Of a stretch of 64,000 bases of DNA, positions 37,974-47,797 are shown in pieces (position 1 is the first letter of the stretch; each line of letters begins with the position of its first letter). The position numbers and the translations under genes were made by a program. The stretch comes from Reichenbachiella carrageenanivorans (lineage in GTDB: Bacteria; Bacteroidota; Bacteroidia; Cytophagales; Cyclobacteriaceae): positions 4,683,501 to 4,747,500 of the forward strand of contig NZ_CP106735.1 in the NCBI RefSeq assembly GCF_025639805.1, given 5' to 3'. Under the pieces are notes generated by a model. The model did no database searches. It worked only from the letters and a program-made list of their open reading frames with translations, and was not told where the DNA came from.

Positions 37974-40373
37974 TTACTCGTATCGCAAGGCCTGTACTGG
38001 ATTGACATGAGCAAACTTCAATGTCCTCAAACTGGCGATCGTAAGCGACACCAAAACCAACGTAACGACTGGCGCCGAGAAAGTAACTACATCCATGGCT
38101 TTGTAGTGTGTAAAAATAGAGGCAATCATGGTGTCGATCAGGTAATACCCGAGCGTGACTCCCAAGCCAGACGATACCAATAATAGGATAAAATAGTCCT
38201 TATTGATCAGATATACGATCTGTCCTAGGCTGCTACCCAGCACTTTCCGAACTCCTATTTCTTTGACTCTCCTAATCAAGTTGATAGACACCAAGGTGAA
38301 CAACCCTAAAGAAGACAGCACAAAGGCCACCAAACCTAAAAATCCAAAAATGGTGGTAATGTTATCATTGACCTCCTTGGCCTCTCGCAATAGGTCGTTC
38401 TGAAAAAAACCATTGAACACCTTCGTTGGAATTTTGCTATTCCATTCCGCCTCCAGGTCATCGTAGACCTGCTTTGTCTTTGATACATCTGTTTTGGCCA
38501 CCACAAAACTATTGGTACCATCATCTTCGAAACGCAAACTTTTGAGCGTAATACCTACGGGCACTATGGGTGCCCAAAAGCCATACATATAGAAATTTTT
38601 GACCACCCCCACTACAGTCAGCGTGGTGGTATCGTTCACCGCTATTCGTTTGCCAATAGGGTCTGTCCAATCAAAGGCTTCTGCCAATTTTTGATTAATC
38701 ACTATCGAACCTTCACTATCAGAGGCTTCGAGTTCTTTTGAAAAAGCCCTTCCTGCTACCATTTCAAGCCCCATCGTTTGCAAGTAGTCAATACCCACAT
38801 CTATCATATCGGATTCTACTTCCTTGTCTTGATTTTTGAGTATTGCATTATAATTGCCACGTCCTATGTGGTTTTTGGCACTAGCCACTTGCGTAATGTC
38901 TGGATTGGACAGCATGGAGGTGAGTGTCTTCTGGTATTCATTGTCATTCAATACACTGACCACTATGATCTGATCCCTATTGAAACCTAGGTCGAGCGTA
39001 TCTTGATAGCGAGCATTCTGTACAAAGGCTACACTGGCAAACATGGCAATGACCGTAAAAGTGTACTGACTGGCCAGCAAAACTTTGGTCAGCTTACCCG
39101 ATCCTCCGATACTCAGACTCCCTCTCAGAATACTCACTGGTTCGTATTTACTCACATACAAAGAAGGGTAGAATCCTGCCAGCAGCGTAGTAAACACCAG
39201 CAAGACGATCAAAAACAGATACAATTGAATGTCATCCATGAAGCTCATCTGCAAATCCATTCCTTGCCACATAGCGCTATAGGCCGGCACCAAAAAATAG
39301 GCAATGCCTATCGACATCAAAATTGCAAGAAAGCACACAGTAAGATTTTCGGCCATAAACTGCATGATGAGTTGTCTCCTACTACCTCCCAACACTTTGC
39401 GCACGCCGATCTCTTTCAACCGCCGATTGGATGTGGCTATTGCCGTATTGGTAAAATTGAAACACGCCACCAGCAAGATCAGCAATGCCATAATCTGTGG
39501 CGTAAGCGTAGCGGCTGCAGGCATGGCATCACGGAGATTGTCCCAACGAATTTCATTAGAAATATGTGCATGTATATTCATCGGTATGAGCAGATACTTC
39601 GAAATGATAAAATCTGGCCGTGCCTCATTTTGCACTTCTATATATTTAGAAAGTAGTGGTTCAAATGCCTCAGCTTTTGTAGGGTCATTGAAATACACAA
39701 AAGTAGCTTGTGCAAACGAGCCCCAATTGCCCTTCACCCCATCATCATACATTCGGAATCGGTTTTCGAATCCTATCAAAAACTCGAACTGTACAGAGGA
39801 ATTTTGAGGCGCCTTCTCCACCACACCAGCTATAGTAAAATTGAAACTCATGCCCGTATCGTCGAACACCGTCAATACCTTGCCTATAGGATCTTCTTCG
39901 CCATAAAATTTTCTTGCATACTCTTGCGTCACGATGGCGCTTTCCAGCCCATGATAGGCGGACAAATCACCTCTGATTAGTGGAAAAGTGAAAGACTCCA
40001 AAAAGCCTGGGTCTGCATAGCAAACACTCGTATTGAACACCTTGTCTTGCTGCACATCTCGTACAGTAAAAGTATGAGCTTCGAACCTAAAGGTCCGATC
40101 CGCACCTACTAAGTCATTTTTAATAGCATCTGCCAGTGGCATAGGTACTCGACCATACTCCCGCACATCTCCGTTGTTTTCGGTAAGATTGTGAAGCTTA
40201 TATATATGATCGATCTGAACATGATTCTTATCAAAATTCCAATTGAATTTAGAATTGAGATAAGCCACTATACAACAAGCCAGCGCTAGACCTAGCCCTA
40301 TAATATTGATGGATACAAAAACTTTGTTTTTGAGTAGGTTACGGAGTGCAACCTTGAGATAATTTTTGAACAT
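37974..40373 (-). CDS. FtsX/MacB-type ABC permease
   Basis: A 799-residue membrane protein with two repeats of an N-terminal membrane segment, a large periplasmic MacB-like domain, and FtsX helices. It starts MFKNYLKVALRNLLKNKVFVSINIIGLGLALACC; RRLKEIGVRKVLGGSR and RRVKEIGVRKVLGSS mark the coupling helices of the two FtsX domains. Such two-unit permeases are common in Bacteroidota and work with separate ATPases in mechanotransmission or peptide export. No ATPase gene is adjacent, so the partner is unknown. Confidence 0.9.
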   Translation of the reverse strand: MFKNYLKVALRNLLKNKVFVSINIIGLGLALACCIVAYLNSKFNWNFDKNHVQIDHIYKLHNLTENNGDVREYGRVPMPLADAIKNDLVGADRTFRFEAHTFTVRDVQQDKVFNTSVCYADPGFLESFTFPLIRGDLSAYHGLESAIVTQEYARKFYGEEDPIGKVLTVFDDTGMSFNFTIAGVVEKAPQNSSVQFEFLIGFENRFRMYDDGVKGNWGSFAQATFVYFNDPTKAEAFEPLLSKYIEVQNEARPDFIISKYLLIPMNIHAHISNEIRWDNLRDAMPAAATLTPQIMALLILLVACFNFTNTAIATSNRRLKEIGVRKVLGGSRRQLIMQFMAENLTVCFLAILMSIGIAYFLVPAYSAMWQGMDLQMSFMDDIQLYLFLIVLLVFTTLLAGFYPSLYVSKYEPVSILRGSLSIGGSGKLTKVLLASQYTFTVIAMFASVAFVQNARYQDTLDLGFNRDQIIVVSVLNDNEYQKTLTSMLSNPDITQVASAKNHIGRGNYNAILKNQDKEVESDMIDVGIDYLQTMGLEMVAGRAFSKELEASDSEGSIVINQKLAEAFDWTDPIGKRIAVNDTTTLTVVGVVKNFYMYGFWAPIVPVGITLKSLRFEDDGTNSFVVAKTDVSKTKQVYDDLEAEWNSKIPTKVFNGFFQNDLLREAKEVNDNITTIFGFLGLVAFVLSSLGLFTLVSINLIRRVKEIGVRKVLGSSLGQIVYLINKDYFILLLVSSGLGVTLGYYLIDTMIASIFTHYKAMDVVTFSAPVVTLVLVSLTIASLRTLKFAHVNPVQALRYE

Positions 40374-40508
40374 GTGATGGGTCTTTTGAGTTTTGGTTTA
40401 TTGAAAGATGAATCCCAACTCAAAAAAGTTGCAATTCACTACAATTTAATTAAACTCAATAATTCCCAACCAGATCAACAGGAGTGGATGATCACACGAA
40501 CGATGGCC

Positions 40509-40667
40509 TCAACTCGCCAATAACAACAAAACTGCTGCAACGACCATCAACCAAAACTTATAGGCCGCCAGAAATGGAATAATGATAAAGTTGAGTTGCA
40601 TGGCTACCATGAGGAGCACGATAACGATGGCAATTAGTTTTAAAGTAGACTTAGTACTTGAGCTCAT
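40509..40667 (-). CDS. small two-helix membrane protein (52 residues)
   Basis: A short frame from the ATG at 40667 encodes MSSSTKSTLK, a first hydrophobic segment (about residues 11-35) and, after KFW, a second one (40-51). It lies in the 445-base gap between the permease and hybrid-kinase genes, which otherwise shows nothing. Composition is strongly membrane-like. I do not recognise a family. Confidence 0.5.
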   Translation of the reverse strand: MSSSTKSTLKLIAIVIVLLMVAMQLNFIIIPFLAAYKFWLMVVAAVLLLLAS

Positions 40668-40818
40668 AGCGATTGACGTTTTTTGAAATTGAGCGCCAAT
40701 GTTAATGACTTTTTCAGAATAATAAAATTACGATTAATCAAGTCGTTCTTCCTTGCGATTATTTTAATTCAAAATACTTTAAATTCGAGGCTGCAATAGA
40801 GAGAAAAGTAAGGTTGAA

Positions 40819-43254
40819 ATGAAAAAGTCTCAAGTAGTCATATGTTGGATAAGTATGCTTTGTCTTTGGGCAAGTACCCTTATGGCTAGCACTGAGCAAT
40901 CCCAAAAAAGCATAGACAGCCTCAAAGATTCGCTAGGTATTTCTACAGGTATTGAGCGAGCTGAAATTCTCGCCCAACTCAGCTGGCAATATCGCAATGT
41001 AAACTCCGACTCTGCCCTCTATTTTGGCCAACAAGCCTATGCCCTATCCCAAAAAGTGAACTACGAAAGTGGCGTCATCAAAAGTTTGAACTTTCAAGGC
41101 ATCGCTTATCGCAACAAGAGTGATTACACTAATGCCTTTAAGTATTTTGTAGAAGCACTCAAAGCAGCAGAAGAGGCTAAAAACCTAGAGCAAATCGGTT
41201 ATTCTAATATTAACATCGGTAATATCTATATCTACCAGACCAACTACGAAGGAGCACTAGAATATTTTGAAAAGGCTCTTTCTCCTGCCAATCAGCTCAA
41301 CAATCAGAATATGCTAGCCTACATTTACCTCAACCTGGGCCGCACCTATTCTCGAATGGATGAATACGAAAAAGCAGAATTCAATTATCTAAAAACCAGA
41401 GACATCCGCAGAGCACTCGAAGACAACGATGGACTGGCAACCATCGCCGTAGACCTTGCAGAACTCACCAAGCGTCAGGGTGATCTGCAAAGTGCCTTGG
41501 GGTATTTTCATGAGTCTATAAATGCTATACATAAAGTCAAAAACAAGGGCGCATTAGCCTTCAGCCTGTACAACATTGGGGTGATCTATCGCCAACTTGG
41601 GCAACTAGACTCTGCTGAATATTACTCACAAGAAAGCCTCAAAGTAGCCCAAGCGAACAATCTAAAAAACGACATCAGAAAAATTCACGAAAATCTATCA
41701 GACATTGCAGAAGACCGAGGCAATTACGAAAAGGCGCTGCACTACTTCAAGCTCAATCAACAAGACGAAGACTCTATTTTCAACGAGCAAAACACACGAA
41801 CCATTGAAAGTCTAAAATCTCAGTATGAGGCAGAAAAAAAAGAAGTAGAGACTCTGTTTCTACGAGAAATCGTAGACCGCCAGCAGACCATTATCATCCT
41901 GGCCTCAACAGCCTCTGTATTGCTCCTCGTCATTGCCATCATCATCTATAAGCGTGCCGTAGAGCGACGACGACTCAACCTGCAAATTTCAGCGCAAGCC
42001 AAAAAACTAGAAGAATTAGATTTTGCCAAATCCCGATTCTTTGCCAATATCTCGCACGACCTGCGCAGTCCGCTAAGCATGATCCTCGGCAACTACGAAC
42101 AGATCAAAAAGGACAATGAAACCTACCTGACTAAAGACTCCAAAGAAAGCCTAGAGGTGGCCAATAAAAACGCCCAACGACTCCTATACCTAACAGACGA
42201 AATCAACGAGCTAACCAAATTAGAGGAGGGTAAAATCAACCTCAAGCTAAAAGACGTACCCGTGAATGCGTACATAGCTTCTCTGGTGTCTATGTTCAAA
42301 TCTTCGGCAGAATTTAAATCAATCAAACTATCTTATGAGTCTTCGCTACCCGACAATGTAGCCATTTCTATAGATCCGAATCAATTTGAAAAAATCATAT
42401 TCAATCTCATTACAAATGCACTCAAGCACACACAAAAAGGAGATACAGTATGCGTAAAAGCAGAAACTGAGGCCGAATTGTTGAAAATACACATCATAGA
42501 CACAGGCGAAGGCATACCAGAAAGTAGTCTACCCTATCTCTTTGACCGCTATTACCAGTCACCGAAAAACAAATTTCATGTATATGAAGGGCTAGGCATT
42601 GGTCTATCCTTGGCGAAAGAACTTATTGAGGTGCACCAGGGGGAAATATCTGTAAAATCCACAGTAGGCAAAGGCTCTGACTTCACCCTGTCCATGCCGT
42701 TTAGCACACTAGCGACCCAGTCCTCCCAAATCCCAGCAACCTCTGATTATATACAAACCAAAAACAAACTATGGAGTGAACTGTGGGAAAAAACCTACTA
42801 TACCGACCTGACCAGTCAGGTGGCCAGCAGCACTCCAAATGAAAACAAACCACACGTACTCCTTGTAGACGATCATCCAGAAGTACGTGCCTTTATAGCC
42901 AAATTGATTACTCAAGATTACGAGGTTACCGAAGCCGAAAATGGTATCATGGCTTTGAAAATACTAGAAAAGCAATCCATCGATTTAGTCATCACCGACC
43001 TCATGATGCCTTGGATGGACGGGTTCGAACTATTAGAAAAAATACAAGGAAACGAGGCTTGGAAAACCATCCCTGTACTAGTCGTCTCCGCTCGAAACAC
43101 CGCAGATGACCAGCTACAAGTACTCACTCGAGGCATCAACAACATCCTTCAAAAGCCCTTTCAGCCAGGAAGATATTCTTCTCCGAATGAGAAACTTGCT
43201 TTCGCAAAAAGAGCACTGGAGCAAAGAAAGCAGCAACACCATGCTCATCAATGA
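40819..43254 (+). CDS. TPR hybrid sensor histidine kinase/response regulator, N-terminal part before a frameshift
   Basis: The frame encodes 811 residues: a signal peptide (1-24), about six TPR repeats (60-330), a membrane helix (354-374), HisKA with ANISHDLRSPLS, HATPase with NLITNALKHT, DTGEGIP and GLGIGLSLAKE, then a receiver (677-785) with LLVDDHPE and ITDLMMPWMDG. Family members continue into an AraC-type DNA-binding domain, which here lies in the +1 frame (43106-43603). Homology passes from QKPF in this frame to SQEDILLRMRNLL in the other at about 43151-43162, so residues after QKPF are probably not genuine. The full system would sense a periplasmic signal through TPRs and regulate transcription directly. 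Confidence 0.85.
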   Translation: MKKSQVVICWISMLCLWASTLMASTEQSQKSIDSLKDSLGISTGIERAEILAQLSWQYRNVNSDSALYFGQQAYALSQKVNYESGVIKSLNFQGIAYRNKSDYTNAFKYFVEALKAAEEAKNLEQIGYSNINIGNIYIYQTNYEGALEYFEKALSPANQLNNQNMLAYIYLNLGRTYSRMDEYEKAEFNYLKTRDIRRALEDNDGLATIAVDLAELTKRQGDLQSALGYFHESINAIHKVKNKGALAFSLYNIGVIYRQLGQLDSAEYYSQESLKVAQANNLKNDIRKIHENLSDIAEDRGNYEKALHYFKLNQQDEDSIFNEQNTRTIESLKSQYEAEKKEVETLFLREIVDRQQTIIILASTASVLLLVIAIIIYKRAVERRRLNLQISAQAKKLEELDFAKSRFFANISHDLRSPLSMILGNYEQIKKDNETYLTKDSKESLEVANKNAQRLLYLTDEINELTKLEEGKINLKLKDVPVNAYIASLVSMFKSSAEFKSIKLSYESSLPDNVAISIDPNQFEKIIFNLITNALKHTQKGDTVCVKAETEAELLKIHIIDTGEGIPESSLPYLFDRYYQSPKNKFHVYEGLGIGLSLAKELIEVHQGEISVKSTVGKGSDFTLSMPFSTLATQSSQIPATSDYIQTKNKLWSELWEKTYYTDLTSQVASSTPNENKPHVLLVDDHPEVRAFIAKLITQDYEVTEAENGIMALKILEKQSIDLVITDLMMPWMDGFELLEKIQGNEAWKTIPVLVVSARNTADDQLQVLTRGINNILQKPFQPGRYSSPNEKLAFAKRALEQRKQQHHAHQ

Positions 43255-43603
43255 CAAACCACTGGTAGATGACATTGAAAAAGAACTACTCGAAAAAGTA
43301 AGAAATTTGATCATCGACCAAATCGACAACCCCAACCTTACAGTCCTCGACTTGGCAGACGCCATGGCAGCTAGCGAGCGCAAGGTGTATCGCCTGATCA
43401 AAAAACTAACAGGATGGACTCCTCACGAGCTCATCAAAGAAGTAAGGTGGCATTATATAGAAAACCTTATTCGTACCAAAAATCTTAAAAATGCAACCGA
43501 AGCTGCTCATGCCATAGGGATGAAAAATGTGACGAATTTCAAAAAACAATTCCACAAAAGATTTAACCGGACTATTGAAGAAATGATGGCCAAAAACGCC
43601 TGA
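43106..43603 (+). CDS. C-terminal part of the hybrid regulator: end of receiver and AraC-type HTH (frameshifted)
   Basis: The real content starts near 43157 with SQEDILLRMRNLLSQKE, the expected last helix of the receiver, and goes on to an HTH domain: LTVLDLADAMAASERKVYRL and a second helix pair ending KKQFHKRFNRTIEEMM. The residues before it (TSYKYSLEAS) are out-of-frame translation of the receiver. It is separated from the upstream frame by one base. Either an indel, a sequencing error or a programmed +1 shift joins them. It lies 21 bases before the UMF1-like gene. Confidence 0.75.
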   Translation: MTSYKYSLEASTTSFKSPFSQEDILLRMRNLLSQKEHWSKESSNTMLINDKPLVDDIEKELLEKVRNLIIDQIDNPNLTVLDLADAMAASERKVYRLIKKLTGWTPHELIKEVRWHYIENLIRTKNLKNATEAAHAIGMKNVTNFKKQFHKRFNRTIEEMMAKNA

Positions 43604-43624
43604 TTTTTTCTTAACTTCAAAACC

Positions 43625-44914
43625 ATGATTCTAAACGACAAAAAGACCATCAATGCCTGGTGTTCGTACGACTGGGCCAACTCTGTTTACAACCTAATTG
43701 TGACCACGGCTATCTTCCCTATCTATTACAACAGCGCTACTAAAGCTGCATTTGACGGAGACATCGTGTCCTTTTTCGGATACTCGATCAACAGCTCTGT
43801 GTTGTATTCCTATGCCATTTCTTTTTCATTTTTGATTGCGGTCATTTTGTACCCTATCCTCTCTGGCGTAGCTGACTACAGAGGATCCAAGAAAGCTTTC
43901 ATGCGATTTTTCACCTACATGGGCTCGCTGGCCTGTATTGGCTTGTATTTTTTTGAAGGAAGCAATATCGAATATGGCATATTGCTCGCTATCACAGCCA
44001 GCTTAGGCTATGCCTCCTCTGTCGTGTTTTACAACGCTTTCTTACCCGAAATCGTAACCGAAGACCGCATGGACAGCGTAAGCGCCAGAGGCTTTTCGAT
44101 GGGCTATATCGGCAGCGTACTCCTGCTGATTGTGAGTTTGGTGCTGGTTTCTATACCTGAAACTTTTGGGTTCGATGGTGCAGGTAGTGCCACTCGATTT
44201 GTCTTTCTACTAGTCGGGATTTGGTGGTTTGGGTTTGCACACATCGCCTTTGCTGCACTAGAAGACAACCGTACACACGGCAAAATCACAGGAGAAGTCC
44301 TGCGCTCTGGTTTCAACGAACTAAAAAAAGTATTTAGCAATCTCAAAAAGAATGTAAACTCTATCCGATTTCTCTACTCGTTCTTCTTTTATAGTATGGG
44401 AGTACAAACAGTGATGCTGCTCGCGCCATTATTCGCAGCAGAAGAGATCGGTATGGAATCTAACGAAATGATTATCGTGATATTAATCATCCAATTAGTA
44501 GCTGTAGGAGGCGCTTATTTGTTTGCGTCCATTTCTAGCAAAAAAGGCAACAAAGCATCCATCTCTCTAGCGATTATCATTTGGTTTGGGATCTGTGTCA
44601 TGGCCTATTTCATCGCTGACAAAACCGTCTTTTATGGACTAGCGGGACTACTCGGATTGGTTATGGGTGGTATTCAATCTATTTCTAGGTCTACATACTC
44701 TAAGCTGATCCCAGCAGCCACCAAAGACACCGCTTCATATTTTAGTTTCTATGATGTAACCGAAAAATTTGCCATCGTATTGGGTACGATTGGATTCGGG
44801 TTTATTCTACAACTCACCGGCACCATGCGCAACTCAATGCTGTTTATGGGTGTGTTTTTCGTTATTGGTTTAATCATCCTCTCTAGAGCAACACTTAATA
44901 AAGGCACGGATTGA
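43625..44914 (+). CDS. UMF1/Atg22-like MFS transporter
   Basis: The protein has 429 residues and about 12 membrane helices. The opening NAWCSYDWANSVYNLIVTTAIFP is characteristic of UMF1-family MFS proteins (related to Atg22). A cytoplasmic loop (FNELKKVFSNLKKN) divides the two six-helix halves. The substrate is unknown. It is in the same direction as the regulator upstream and overlaps the acyltransferase start by 4 bases, so these form an operon. Confidence 0.88.
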   Translation: MILNDKKTINAWCSYDWANSVYNLIVTTAIFPIYYNSATKAAFDGDIVSFFGYSINSSVLYSYAISFSFLIAVILYPILSGVADYRGSKKAFMRFFTYMGSLACIGLYFFEGSNIEYGILLAITASLGYASSVVFYNAFLPEIVTEDRMDSVSARGFSMGYIGSVLLLIVSLVLVSIPETFGFDGAGSATRFVFLLVGIWWFGFAHIAFAALEDNRTHGKITGEVLRSGFNELKKVFSNLKKNVNSIRFLYSFFFYSMGVQTVMLLAPLFAAEEIGMESNEMIIVILIIQLVAVGGAYLFASISSKKGNKASISLAIIIWFGICVMAYFIADKTVFYGLAGLLGLVMGGIQSISRSTYSKLIPAATKDTASYFSFYDVTEKFAIVLGTIGFGFILQLTGTMRNSMLFMGVFFVIGLIILSRATLNKGTD

Positions 44915-46257
44915 TTTACAGGTTTCTCAAAATATTGGTCCAAATAGCCCTTCGTATTTTTTACCGTAAGGTATCTATACACAAGGCCGTAGACTTGCCC
45001 TCCACAGGGCCGTTGATCATCATGGGCAATCACCCGAATACCTTCATGGACCCGCTTATAATAGCCACACTTTTCAAACAGCAGGTGGGCTTTTTAGGCA
45101 ATGCGTCCATATTTATCCACCCCATCATCAACGCCATATTTGCTTTTTTTAAGGTTATCCCAGTCTACCGAGACAAAGACGTAGCCCCAGGAGAAAAAAT
45201 AGACAACGAAAAAACGTTTAGAGATTGCTATAAATTCTTAGAAAACAACGGTTCACTTATGATGTTTCCCGAGGGAACTAGCTATCATGAACTCAAACTG
45301 CGAAAAATCAAAACGGGCGGTGCTCGCATTGCGCTAAGCGCAGAAAAAAGAAACCAATTCGAACTGGGTGTACACATCATGCCGGTTGGCCTATACTATA
45401 GCGACCCTTCAAAATTCAGAAGCAAAATCTACGTAAATACAGGCGAGCTGATTGCGGTCAAAGATTTTGAAGAGGCTTACCATGCAGACGAAGTCGCGGG
45501 AGTGTATGCTCTGACAGAAAGCATTAAAAAATCGCTCGAAGCGCTCACCATTACAACGGAAGACAAAGAGCAAGAAGCCTTGTTTTTCAAAGTAAAGAGG
45601 ATATACAAAAAAGAGCTCATCAAAAAATTGAACGCTGGCAAGCAGGAGGAATTTGAACTAACCAAGGAAATCGCCAATGCCATTCAATATTTCAAAGTCA
45701 CCTTCCCCAACAAATACGAGGGGATCAAGGCACAAATAGACCGCTGTCACCAGCTCATGGATGAGTTTCGGACTACGGCCAGCCATACAGCACCACTTCG
45801 AAACCGGTTGAAAAAACATATAATCCTAGCATTGGGAAGCTTATACCTCTTAGCTGGGTTTCCTGTATATGTATATGGATTACTCCAAAATTTTCTACCC
45901 TATCGCACGCCCTATTGGTTGTCTAAAAAATTCACCAAAGAAGCAGAATACTATGCGCCCATAAGGATGAGTCTGGGCATCGTTGTTTTTCCGATTTATT
46001 ACTTCTTGTCCACTCTCCTGTTCTATTCCTTTGTGCCATCAGATCTTATACTAACAAGTTGCTATGTGGTCTCCCTGCCACTGTCAGGGTATTTTGTATT
46101 GCATTATTATCAGTTCTTCCAGTCAGGCTTGTCATTTCTTAAAATTCACAATTTTATCAACCGGAAAAGGGATCAAGCAAAGGAACTAGAGCAGTTAAAG
46201 AGATCTATTTCCACAGCCTTGGACGAGGCTCTAGCCATTTATTTAAAAAGACTATAG
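44911..46257 (+). CDS. PlsC-like lysophosphatidate acyltransferase with TTG start
   Basis: The 448-residue protein shows the acyltransferase motifs NHPNTFMD (His and Asp of HX4D), the acceptor-binding region FPEGTSYHELKL, and a C-terminal half with four or so membrane helices (about 320-420). It would acylate a glycerolipid at the inner membrane. There is no ATG before the essential NHPNTFMD region except very close to it; TTG at 44911, overlapping the previous stop (TTGA), gives a complete N-terminus and implies translational coupling. Length exceeds basic PlsC (about 250) because of the C-terminal membrane region. Confidence 0.85.
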   Translation: MIYRFLKILVQIALRIFYRKVSIHKAVDLPSTGPLIIMGNHPNTFMDPLIIATLFKQQVGFLGNASIFIHPIINAIFAFFKVIPVYRDKDVAPGEKIDNEKTFRDCYKFLENNGSLMMFPEGTSYHELKLRKIKTGGARIALSAEKRNQFELGVHIMPVGLYYSDPSKFRSKIYVNTGELIAVKDFEEAYHADEVAGVYALTESIKKSLEALTITTEDKEQEALFFKVKRIYKKELIKKLNAGKQEEFELTKEIANAIQYFKVTFPNKYEGIKAQIDRCHQLMDEFRTTASHTAPLRNRLKKHIILALGSLYLLAGFPVYVYGLLQNFLPYRTPYWLSKKFTKEAEYYAPIRMSLGIVVFPIYYFLSTLLFYSFVPSDLILTSCYVVSLPLSGYFVLHYYQFFQSGLSFLKIHNFINRKRDQAKELEQLKRSISTALDEALAIYLKRL

Positions 46258-46259
46258 TT

Positions 46260-46601
46260 ATGACCAAAATCTATCACAATCCCAGATGTAGCAAAAGTCG
46301 CCAAGCGTTGGCTTTGCTCGAAGAAAAAAACGAGAACATTGAAATCATTGAATATCTAAAGTCCTCCCCAACCAAAGCCGAACTAACCGAACTCGTCGCT
46401 ATGCTCGGTATCTCTCCACTCGATCTGATCCGAAAAGGAGAAGCTATCTACAAAGAGGAATACAAAGGCAAAGATTTGAATGATGAAGCATGGATCGATG
46501 CGATGGTCGCTCACCCGATATTAATCGAACGCCCTGTGGTGGTAAAAAACGGAAAAGCTGCCATCGGCAGACCAATAGAAAAGGTAATAGATATTCTCTA
46601 A
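46260..46601 (+). CDS. ArsC/Spx-family arsenate reductase-like protein
   Basis: A 113-residue thioredoxin-fold protein with the ArsC family N-terminus KIYHNPRCSKSRQAL (catalytic Cys10) and ERPVVVKNGKAAIGRP, holding the cis-Pro loop. Glutaredoxin-linked arsenate reductases of this type are about 115-140 residues. There are no other ars genes nearby, so a general thiol role is equally possible. The start follows the acyltransferase stop by 2 bases; it is the last gene of the operon. Confidence 0.88.
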   Translation: MTKIYHNPRCSKSRQALALLEEKNENIEIIEYLKSSPTKAELTELVAMLGISPLDLIRKGEAIYKEEYKGKDLNDEAWIDAMVAHPILIERPVVVKNGKAAIGRPIEKVIDIL

Positions 46602-46674
46602 GAACTCTTTTCAGGTGAAAATCAGAGGAAAAATAAAAATAATTCAATTTTCTCAGGCTTTTTTTAGACTGCCG

Positions 46675-46706
46675 TTGGAGTTCTGAAATATGTTATGCTA
46701 TATTTG
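46675..46706 (+). promoter_or_regulatory. candidate promoter of the tRNA cluster
   Basis: TTG at 46675-46677 and TATATTTG at 46699-46706, 21 bases apart, match the Bacteroidota -33/-7 consensus well. It lies about 100 bases before tRNA-Ser. Confidence 0.6.
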
Positions 46707-46808
46707 CATCTCGTTTTTGAGGAGCACCACTGGAGCACTGAAAAATGAGGGGAAAAACGTTCCGAAGAAGTGAGATTTAGGTCTACTTCTTGTAGTTTGG
46801 TATCCACT

Positions 46809-46897
<89 letters not shown>

Positions 46898-46935
46898 AGT
46901 AAATAGAAGAAAAAGTCTTTTATAATAAAATTGTT

Positions 46936-47009
46936 GGTCCATTAGCTCAACTGGATAGAGCAACTGCCTTCTAAGCAGTAGGTTTCAGGTTCGAGTCCTG
47001 AATGGATCA
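46936..47009 (+). tRNA. tRNA-Arg (TCT)
   Basis: Acceptor GGTCCAT with ATGGATC, anticodon stem ACTGC/GCAGT around CTTCTAA (anticodon TCT), and T arm TCAGG-TTCGAGT-CCTGA. CCA is not encoded. Confidence 0.95.
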
Positions 47010-47047
47010 CAAAAAATTGTCGATAATACCGGCGACAATTCATAGTT

Positions 47048-47121
47048 CGGGATGTAGCGCAGTCCGGTAGCGCACCTGGTTTGGGACCAGGAGGTCCCAG
47101 GTTCGAATCCTGGTATCCCGA
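47048..47121 (+). tRNA. tRNA-Pro (TGG)
   Basis: Acceptor CGGGATG with TATCCCG, anticodon stem CCTGG/CCAGG around TTTGGGA (anticodon TGG), and T arm CCAGG-TTCGAAT-CCTGG. It is the last of three tRNAs in one probable transcript. Confidence 0.95.
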
Positions 47122-47125
47122 CTTC

Positions 47126-47156
47126 AAAAAGCCCAGCATAAATGCTGGGCTTTTTT
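47126..47156 (+). terminator. intrinsic terminator of the tRNA cluster
   Basis: AGCCCAGCAT and ATGCTGGGCT pair around a short loop with A and T tracts on either side. Confidence 0.9.
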
Positions 47157-47797
47157 CGTTTATACGCTTCTTAGATTTCAAAATACCTCATTATTGAGGG
47201 TCACTCCGTATTTCTGGGGATATATGAATATGTACTCCATTTAACTAATATTGATTACCATCATTCAAGCCACGAAGGCTCATCCTTTTTCTTGATAAAA
47301 AAAGGATGCAAAAATCAAGAAAAATTTAAAGGCGCAAGGCCATTGCCCACATCGCCACCAATTTTTCGTCACCACGCCGAAGGGACTAATATTTAAGTTG
47401 ACGTTCTTCTTTATAAGTTAAAAAGGGTAATGTTTAAATTGAACATGAATTAGCAATCCCCCAACTTTACAGACTGATCCATTATTGATACTGCAGACAA
47501 TTTAGTCATTCCATTCTCTCTCATTTCAGTTCAATTTTTCGCAAACTGAGATCAGCCTGACTTCATTCCTCCATTACAAAATTGCACTTCTGTAATTTTC
47601 ACAATTAGTCATCTTAAAGCATAATGGAAGACTACATTTATGGAGAGGGCTACAATTTCATTGAACACATGAAGAATCGATAAGCCATTATGTCTGAATA
47701 TCAAGGTTATCCAATTAGTATCTTGCTCAAAAGCTAAAGGTGGATTTCTGATGAACAGAACTAGGCAGCCTTGTTATATAATTTTCGGTTATGACAA
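47157..47797. other. 640-base intergenic stretch without recognisable gene
   Basis: No frame of convincing composition is present on either strand. A hairpin-forming tract occurs at 47281-47308 (CATCCTTTTT and AAAAGGATG). The following block (GGCGCAAGGCCATTGCCC, CGCCACCAATTTTTCG) is GC-richer than its surroundings and may be a dispersed intergenic repeat. Confidence 0.5.

Noticed and set aside
46942..47181. Minus-strand open frame over tRNA-Arg and tRNA-Pro
   Set aside because: It is antisense to two clear tRNA genes; the frame is the usual tRNA-derived artefact.
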